A stretch of DNA of 64,000 bases from Cephalotus follicularis. Lineage: Eukaryota > Streptophyta > Magnoliopsida > Oxalidales > Cephalotaceae. A model generated the notes under the pieces. The model saw nothing but the letters and a program-made list of their open reading frames with translations, searched no databases and was not told the DNA's origin. A program made the translations under genes and the position numbers. Where the stretch lies: the NCBI GenBank assembly GCA_001972305.1, contig BDDD01000025.1, forward strand, positions 732,016-796,015, in the 5' to 3' direction. Below are positions 57,903 through 64,000 of this stretch, in pieces (within the stretch, counting starts at the first letter, position 1; each line of letters starts with the position of its first letter).

Positions 57903-60900
57903 TGACACGCCCCGTTCTCGAGCACCGCCGCCCGAGGACGGCCGTGCCAGGTGGAAGGATCCCTCACTTGGATCCCTAACCAACACCAAAAACAAACAAG
58001 GCTAACTCTAAGGCCAGGGTAGGCATTAAAACACGCTGCCAAGGAGAGCCGCGCTCCCTAGGCCAAACGCACCCAGGGCATAAAACGAGAAATGCCTGAG
58101 CAGGGAAGAGAAAAGAAGGAAGGGTAAACCACAAAAGACCCCTTACTTAAACTATCTCCAAAGCTCACCATTTAACTAAAGGGAACAACGCACCACACAC
58201 TTAGCAAACGCACCGTTCCACTAAAGGGAACATGCCAGGGAAGGGAGCCAGGGTCGAGAACGCAATACTACGTTTTGCCTGCGGTCCCAGGGTGGGATGC
58301 CAACACAACACAACGTAACGCAATCCAAGCTTGCACCCCGTCCTAAGACATGCCTTCCCAGGGCAAACCATCCTCGGGCATGTCCTCATTGGATGACAAC
58401 ACCTAACAAGGACATGTCCTCCCCGGGCATGACACAAACAACCAAGGTTATGCCCGGGCACAAGAGAACGACAACGTTTAACAAAAGACTAAGCCTAGGA
58501 TCAACACAAGGGCACGGGGACAAACGCCAAGCATCTGGGACCACTACCCGAGGTCCCACCAACGCTCAAACTATAGAACGGAGATGAAATCTCACCCCGG
58601 CCAGGTGCCCAGGGGATCCACCAGGGCTCACCCACCAAAATGTCTCCAGGGACCGAGCTGGCTCGAGGTCGGGAGGTCGGCCAAAACTAAGGAAAACTAC
58701 TTACCTCCACCGACGCCAACGGCATGCCCGTGGACAACACCCGGGGACGCCACCAGAACTCAGCTTGGGGTCAACCAACCCGAGCTGCAAGGTCAACCTA
58801 GAGGTTTGACCAACCATAATCAAGCCACCCCTTCCCCCGGCATCTCAGCAGAGGTGCCACGCACAGAAGGCCCAAGGAGAAACACTGCAGTTTCACCAAG
58901 GCCAAGGCTGGGAAGACCTGCTACCCTGCCCCGGGGTCAAACAACCCCTGAACACATACGTCGTCCCTGCATGCCCAAACACTAAGCAAAACAGTGCCAG
59001 GGCTGGAAAATAGCATAAACAACAAGTATATAAAACAAAATAATGAATTATATACACGGTCCCGGGCAAACTGCCGAGGACGGCCAACATCCAAAGGTTT
59101 ATACACAAGTTAGAAGCAAAGGTTTACAAGGCATATATATAAACAAAATCTATGCAAAACCCCATGAATGTCCCCAAATGCATGAAGGTGTCCGAGGCCG
59201 AGAAGCCATCCTAAGGTGCTGCATCCGGCGTCTACCTCTCTCAACAAGCTATCCTTAGTGGATCTCAAGAGCACTGCTACCCCGATCCCTCTGCACACAA
59301 AACTGAGAGGGGATTAGTCCAACTGACTAGTGAGTAAGATCAAGGAATATCCTGGGCACACAAAACTGAGAGGGGATTAGTCCAACTGACTAGTGAGTAA
59401 GATCAAGGAATATCCTGGGCAACCAACTTAGACCGGGGTGCCAAGAGTCAAGGTGAACGTGCCCTGCCCCAACTAGGCCGACGACAACCCATCTCCCCTG
59501 CTCAACAAAACAAAGCAGAGGTGAAAGTATACAAGGATATCGATAACAAAGAAAAGTGCGAGGAGACGTAGGAGCTACCAACTCAATGACTAACCGCAAG
59601 GAAAGAGAATAAACAACAGTTTATATATCAAAACAAGCCAAGGATCCAAGGATCAACAAGAGATCAACTCTAAGGATCAACAAAGCTCAAGAGATGTATT
59701 GGTACTGTATCAAACACATGCACAAACGACTCACACACTTCCATAGCCGGAACCACCTTGGCAACATAAATAGCAAACTCCGTTGACGTTCTATCAACGC
59801 GGTCATGGGCTACATGATTGAACACATCCCTCATATACTCAATATAGATACGCACTTCCAGAGCACCGCATAAACATCGGTAGAAGGGCTACGCAAGCAC
59901 TTCTCCCCCGACAATCATACGTTGGCGCGCCTTACCACATGAACCTCGAACGAGGGGCTACGCAATCCCTTCCCCGTCGGCAATCATGCTCAGCACTACA
60001 CTAGGTGAACCTCGACCAAGGCGCTACCTCATCGGCAATCACGTAGCGTTAATATCGTCCAAGGGGCCCGCGAATCACCGCTCAGCTCCGCCCTTGACGA
60101 GATCATAGAGGAGAACCTCGACTCAGAGGTAAGTGTATCACCACTTAGACCATCTCATGCCGACAATCTCATACATAACCAAGTAACCAGCACCCAGTAA
60201 CCAGTATCCGAGGACAACAACACATGATATAAAAAAAAGCATGAATACTCAACAAGAAAGGGGAAACAACAAGCTCAACTCAGGCAAAGCAGTATTCACA
60301 TGCAATATCAACAAGATGACAAGAGAAGAAGTCTTAGTCAAAGGTAATATCATGGAAAGGTATAAAAATCAATAAACTCTCAGTTATCAATTGATAGAAA
60401 GAAGAACATCTCACTCACTAGTATCAACAGCTTTCTCAGCTAGCTTCCCTGCTGTGCAGACTCTGTGCCTAGATCTTCCTCTACAGGACCAACACACAAC
60501 AACGCTTAGCTGCCGTGAATAACATCTCTGAAGCTATGCGAGGACCACATACAACCATGAAAACCAAGGAGAATCTTCCTCGGCCTCAAGGGTCATTCCT
60601 GCACCAACCATGCTATGCACCAAAACACATTGAGGAGGACACTCACCTGCTAGACGTGTAGAAGGATGAAAGAAAGTGCCAACCTCAAACAGCGCTCAAG
60701 CTTCAGAAGAAAGATGAAAGATGAAGCTTACTCTCCCCAAAACACTTCTTCATCCGAGGTGATAGATGGATATCAAATTTTCCAAAGTCAACTATGAAGC
60801 TTCCTAAGCAAGCTTTGCACATATCCCAATACCATCTAACACTTCTCTTATCTCTTAACCCATCTTACCAGCATTGGGCCTCCACCAAGCCCAAAGCCAA

Positions 60901-61014
60901 CAACACATAACCAAGGAGAAGCCCAAACCAACACCACCAAGGAGAAAAGAGAAATTTTATTTTTCCCCTAGCCCAGCATCAATTTATCCAAAAAAATTAA
61001 TGCGGGTCGTTACA
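57903..61014 (-). repeat. 5' LTR of Tek-2
   Basis: 3,112 bp, plus-strand TGACACGCCCC ... GGTCGTTACA. Contains a 63-bp direct duplication at 59293-59418 and TGCCCGGGCA at 58451-58460. Otherwise closely similar to the interrupted LTR at 47998-52958. The U3-R region would lie to the right, near 61014, on the minus strand. Confidence 0.93.
59293..59418. repeat. 63-bp tandem duplication in Tek-2 5' LTR
   Basis: Units 59293-59355 and 59356-59418 start GCACACAAAACTGAGAGG and end ATATCCTGG with nearly identical sequence. The 3' LTR has one copy, the one split by the solo-LTR-like insertion. Confidence 0.93.
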
Positions 61015-61333
61015 GAGATCTTGTTGGGATTGTTCTTATGTTGTCAAAATTGTTTTTCCCCATTGTGTGTTCATGATTGACAAGACAGGTATTGGCGATA
61101 TATTCAAATGTTAGGATTCGCTTAATGGTTTTTACTGGTGGAAATCTTTTTGGGATGATGTTTATATTGTTAAAACTATGATATCACCTGGTGTGTTTGA
61201 GTTTTTTAAGACAGGGATTGGAGACACGTATAAAGTGAATAGGTAGCGATTCCAAGAATTTTTAAAGTTTCAAGCTTCGCTGATGGAAGAGGCCATAGAC
61301 TTTCATGAGCCTCGTTATTTTGAGCCTCCATGA
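61015..61333 (+). pseudogene. Athila-2 integrase C-terminal remnant
   Basis: Resumes after the GAGAT duplication. Two further integrase-tail-like units can be read: one directly after the junction (completing the unit cut at 47997) and FYWWKSFWDDVYIVKTMI at about 61129, followed by SPGVFEFFKTGIGDTYKVNR and MEEAIDFHEPRYFEPP, equal to the end of Athila-1 integrase. Stops at 61246 and 61330. Confidence 0.7.
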
Positions 61334-62081
61334 TCGTATCCGGTAAACCCTACCCCCATTGTTCTTTTATTTATTTGCTTTGCTTCATATATTTTTGCTC
61401 GTTCATTGTTATTTCTTTATTTGATTTTCATTGCATTGAGGACAATGCAAAATTTAAGTATGGGGGGGAAGTAGGAATAAATGTTTATATACTTATATTA
61501 TATGTTTATATACTTATAAATAATAGAAAATCTCATAGGAGAAATAATAAAAAATTTGTTTTCAAGGAAAAGAAAAAGAATTCATCTTAAGGCAAGAGTT
61601 TGTGAAAAAAAATAAAAAATGAATAAAAAGCCCGATCTTGTGTGTATTCAAGGTTTCATAAATCTCAGTGAGGAGGAAGCCAAGGAATTGATGTTCTTGC
61701 ATCTATATATATACCATAAACAGAAGAAAAAGAAAAATAAAGTTATTTTACCTCTTTGAATTCAGTCTTAGTCTGTAGCCTAATTGATTCGAGTAATTAA
61801 GCCTTAGGGGTGTTCTACACGTAGTTCCTTAAAGCCAAATGGTTTGAGAGTAACTGGTTGAAAGCTCGCTACATGAGTCGTTTAGAAAGCTTAAAAGGCT
61901 AAGACATTGCACGAATTTAATTTGGTATGCATGTACGGATTGAAAATTCTTAAGCTACTTAGTACTTTGGATGTCTGGTGTTTGCTCTATCCATGACAAT
62001 TCAGATGGAAAGATAGTAGAGGAATGAGTTTGAATAAAGCAAAAGAAAAAGAAACGAAAGAAAGAAAGAAAGAAAAAAAAA

Positions 62082-62118
<37 letters not shown>

Positions 62119-62613
62119 CGTGTGTGTGTGTGTAAGTGCTTAAGTTCTTTGTTTGACTCTGAACTAGGATTTTATGTTGCTAAGAATGCATATCTTGATT
62201 GGTGGATATATTGTGGAAAAAACAGAAAATTTTGGTAAAACTCCTTAATTGAGATGTGTTTTGATTATAGAACTTGGAACGAGATTATAAAATTCAAGTA
62301 TGGGGGTAGCTATTAATTTTAAAGTTGAGATACATTTAACTTATTAGCAAGGTTGAAATGAACTGAATTTTGTGTGTTTATTCGCTGGAAAACACTCACG
62401 AGACAAAACTCGTCCACCAGGGCCACCTAGTAGGGGTTTAATGGCTTGTTGCATATGATAAATGCAATCGTGATTCCTACGAGAGTGAGTTATGGTTTAG
62501 TTTCTGTTTTGTTGAGTCTTTCATTTTCATTTTCAGTTTTTGTGTCTGTGTTCTATTTTTAGCTTTCCGTTTTGTTTGCTTGAGGACAAGCAAAGTTCAA
62601 GAATGAGGGTATT
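61334..62613 (+). other. Athila-2 3' non-coding region
   Basis: No gene. Aligns in broad outline with the Athila-1 region 15190-18219. Has GAGGACAATGCAAAATTTAAG with GGGGGGG (61437-61468), AAGTATGGGGG (about 62298), and GAGGACAAGCAAAG with GAGGGTATT before the LTR (62583-62613). A microsatellite of GAAA, AT and GT repeats lies at 62058-62132. Confidence 0.7.
62058..62132. repeat. compound microsatellite (GAAA)n(A)n(AT)n(GT)n
   Basis: Consecutive runs of GAAA, A, AT and GT units. The matching position in Athila-1 (17382-17421) has AAAT and AT runs. Confidence 0.95.
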
Positions 62614-64000
62614 TGTTTAGCATTAAAATATGCTGTTTTTAAAGATTTAATTGTTATATTTTTATGCTTGAATCAGATTACTTGGGTTGTTTTTATTTGA
62701 TTTGCAGTTACAAAGGGAAAATGAGCAAAGTGCAGCAAAATCTACTGAACTGTGTAATTTATAGAACGAAGCGTCAATGCGTTTATTTAAAGCGTCGACG
62801 ATTATCTTTTAACCGCTAAAGGTTAGTTTGAAAGCGTCGATGCTTTGCTACTCTACTCAAAGCGCATGCTCGACCATTGCTTTTCTACTAAATGCTCGGC
62901 AAAATCAATTCATGCCTTATCCTCAGTTTATCAAGCTTTGCTCGAATATTCTTCAAGTTGGCATCTAGGCAACTTGGTTCTCCAAAGTCAGCTTAGAAAC
63001 ATTGCTAGCGTTCGGCAGGTCTGGTATCATGCCCTAACCTTGGTATTTGAAGTCTTCTCACCACCTCTACAATCTCAGCAACTTGGCATCTTGGCAAGAT
63101 CACTTCATTCACTGCTCGGATTTTCTTGATGGTCTGCTCGACATGCATGTTCTCCTGTGCCGTCTCAAGTCTGCTAGTTAAGAGCTTTACCTTTGCACAA
63201 AACGCCAACATCATTCAAGTATGCTTAATGTTATTTCACGAATAAAGCGTCGACGCCTTCCACATTAGCGTCGATGCTTAACAGCTTAACCGCGGAATGA
63301 ATTGCATTCACATTATTAAAGCGTCGATGTTTTATGAACCACGTCAATGTCTTTGTGAAAAATTGACCTGTAACTTTTGAACTAAAAGCGTCGATGTCCA
63401 AGTTAAAAGCGTCGACGCTTTCAGCGAAAACAAAAAATGGAAAGTTCGGGTTTTTTCCCTGTTTTGTAACTAGGTTATATTCTTTCCATTTTTTAGCAGA
63501 TTTGTAAGTATAAATACACTACAAGGCCGACCATAAACAGTGTGCAAAGTTAGTGACAAGCTTTGTAGCCACCTTCCTTCTAGTTTTAATTTAGTTTTAA
63601 TTTTCAATGTTTAGTAACTAAACCTTTAAGGTTTTTAGGGCAACAACAAGCCATTAGATTGTATTGCTTCAATTCCATAAATAAAAATCTTTGAATATTC
63701 GATTTTGTCCTTCAATTTTCTGCCTCCACACATACTTTGTCTGTCTGATTAAAATCCACAAACATCTTGTTTGTGAATAAGAACGTTGGCGAATAAATGG
63801 TTTTCAACGCAATCGATGGAGTCTACTCATACGGTTTGTCACAACGAACACACTCCGTATATACCTAGCATGACTACTCATACAATTTGTCGCCGCTGCC
63901 ACACTCCGTATAGACCTAGCATGACTAATCATATGATTTGCCATCATAGTCGCACTCCGTATTGACCTAGTTGCCGTTGGTTATCAAGGTTTCATCATTC
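62614..64000 (+). repeat. 3' LTR of Athila-2, truncated by window end
   Basis: Starts TGTTTAGC and follows the 5' LTR (42810) base by base with scattered differences; the last 350 or so bases are off-window. TATA box TATAAATAC at 63509. Exact GCGTCGACGC words at 63247 and 63409; hairpin-like units from 63822. Confidence 0.92.

Larger units (their letters stand above)
47998..61014 (-). mobile_element. Tekay/Del-type chromovirus (Tek-2), nested in Athila-2
   Basis: Minus-strand element with long LTRs (3.1 kb without the inner insertion), Met-tRNA primer site, gag, PR-RT, RNase H, integrase and a chromodomain-like tail, then a polypurine tract. The perfect GAGAT duplication shows one insertion event. 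Fewer stops than in Tek-1 and closely similar LTRs indicate a younger copy, but it still has several stops per gene. Confidence 0.92.
42810..64000 (+). mobile_element. Athila-lineage retrotransposon of a second family (Athila-2), interrupted by Tek-2 and cut by window end
   Basis: Left LTR, Asp-type primer site, gag, protease, a heavily deleted pol, a 3' non-coding region and most of the right LTR. Related to Athila-1 in LTR ends, gag and 3' region, but divergent. Nearly all of RT, RNase H and INT is missing. Tek-2 occupies 47998-61014. As the element lacks pol it could only have moved with help from other Athilas, or it lost pol after insertion. Confidence 0.88.

Overview
This 64 kb window is plant nuclear DNA, almost certainly from a flowering plant and probably a eudicot. 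It holds one host gene with an intron, and the rest is layered LTR retrotransposons with plant-specific hallmarks: Sirevirus-type copia, Tat, Athila and Tekay/Del-type chromovirus. The species cannot be named from the sequence. No bacterial operons, CRISPR arrays, rRNA or tRNA genes were seen.

Layout. (1) 1-3166 is the 5' half of a minus-strand Sirevirus-type copia element. It inserted into (2) a minus-strand Tat-lineage gypsy element that spans 3167-24047 and carries an additional antisense ORF on the plus strand. The Tat element is cut between its reverse transcriptase and RNase H by (3) a complete plus-strand Athila element, Athila-1 (7953-20234), flanked by a perfect 5-bp target duplication CTTGA. 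Athila-1 carries a 1.72-kb tandem duplication of its integrase region. (4) 24048-25769 is AT-rich spacer and the 3' flank of the host gene. (5) 25770-29650 (minus) is a two-exon gene for an 819-residue OBERON-type PHD-finger protein. (6) 30377-39949 is an old plus-strand Tekay-type chromovirus, Tek-1. (7) 39950-42809 holds an LTR-like block, a LINE remnant and a second LTR-like fragment. (8) From 42810 past the window end lies a second Athila family, Athila-2 (plus). Its pol is largely deleted, and it is interrupted by (9) a minus-strand Tekay element, Tek-2 (47998-61014, target duplication GAGAT). The left LTR of Tek-2 was itself entered by (10) a 1.9-kb solo-LTR-like insertion (49434-51336, target duplication GTAAG).

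The retroelement genes are nearly all broken by stops, frameshifts or deletions. OBERON is the only gene that looks intact, and it sits in a gap of about 6 kb between elements.

The most unusual signal is a short palindromic word, GCGTCGACGC, with close variants (GTYRAC cores). It occurs in clusters inside the LTRs of at least five retroelement families that are otherwise unrelated (Sirevirus, two Athila families, Tek-1, two unclassified LTRs). In Tek-1 the two LTRs of one element carry different, non-alignable word blocks in the same position. Tek-2 LTRs instead repeat another palindrome, TGCCCGGGCA. Other notable structures are a four-member zinc-knuckle array in the Sirevirus, tandem hairpin units in the Athila LTRs, repeated polypurine modules before the Athila 3' LTRs, and a triplicated integrase-tail unit in Athila-2.
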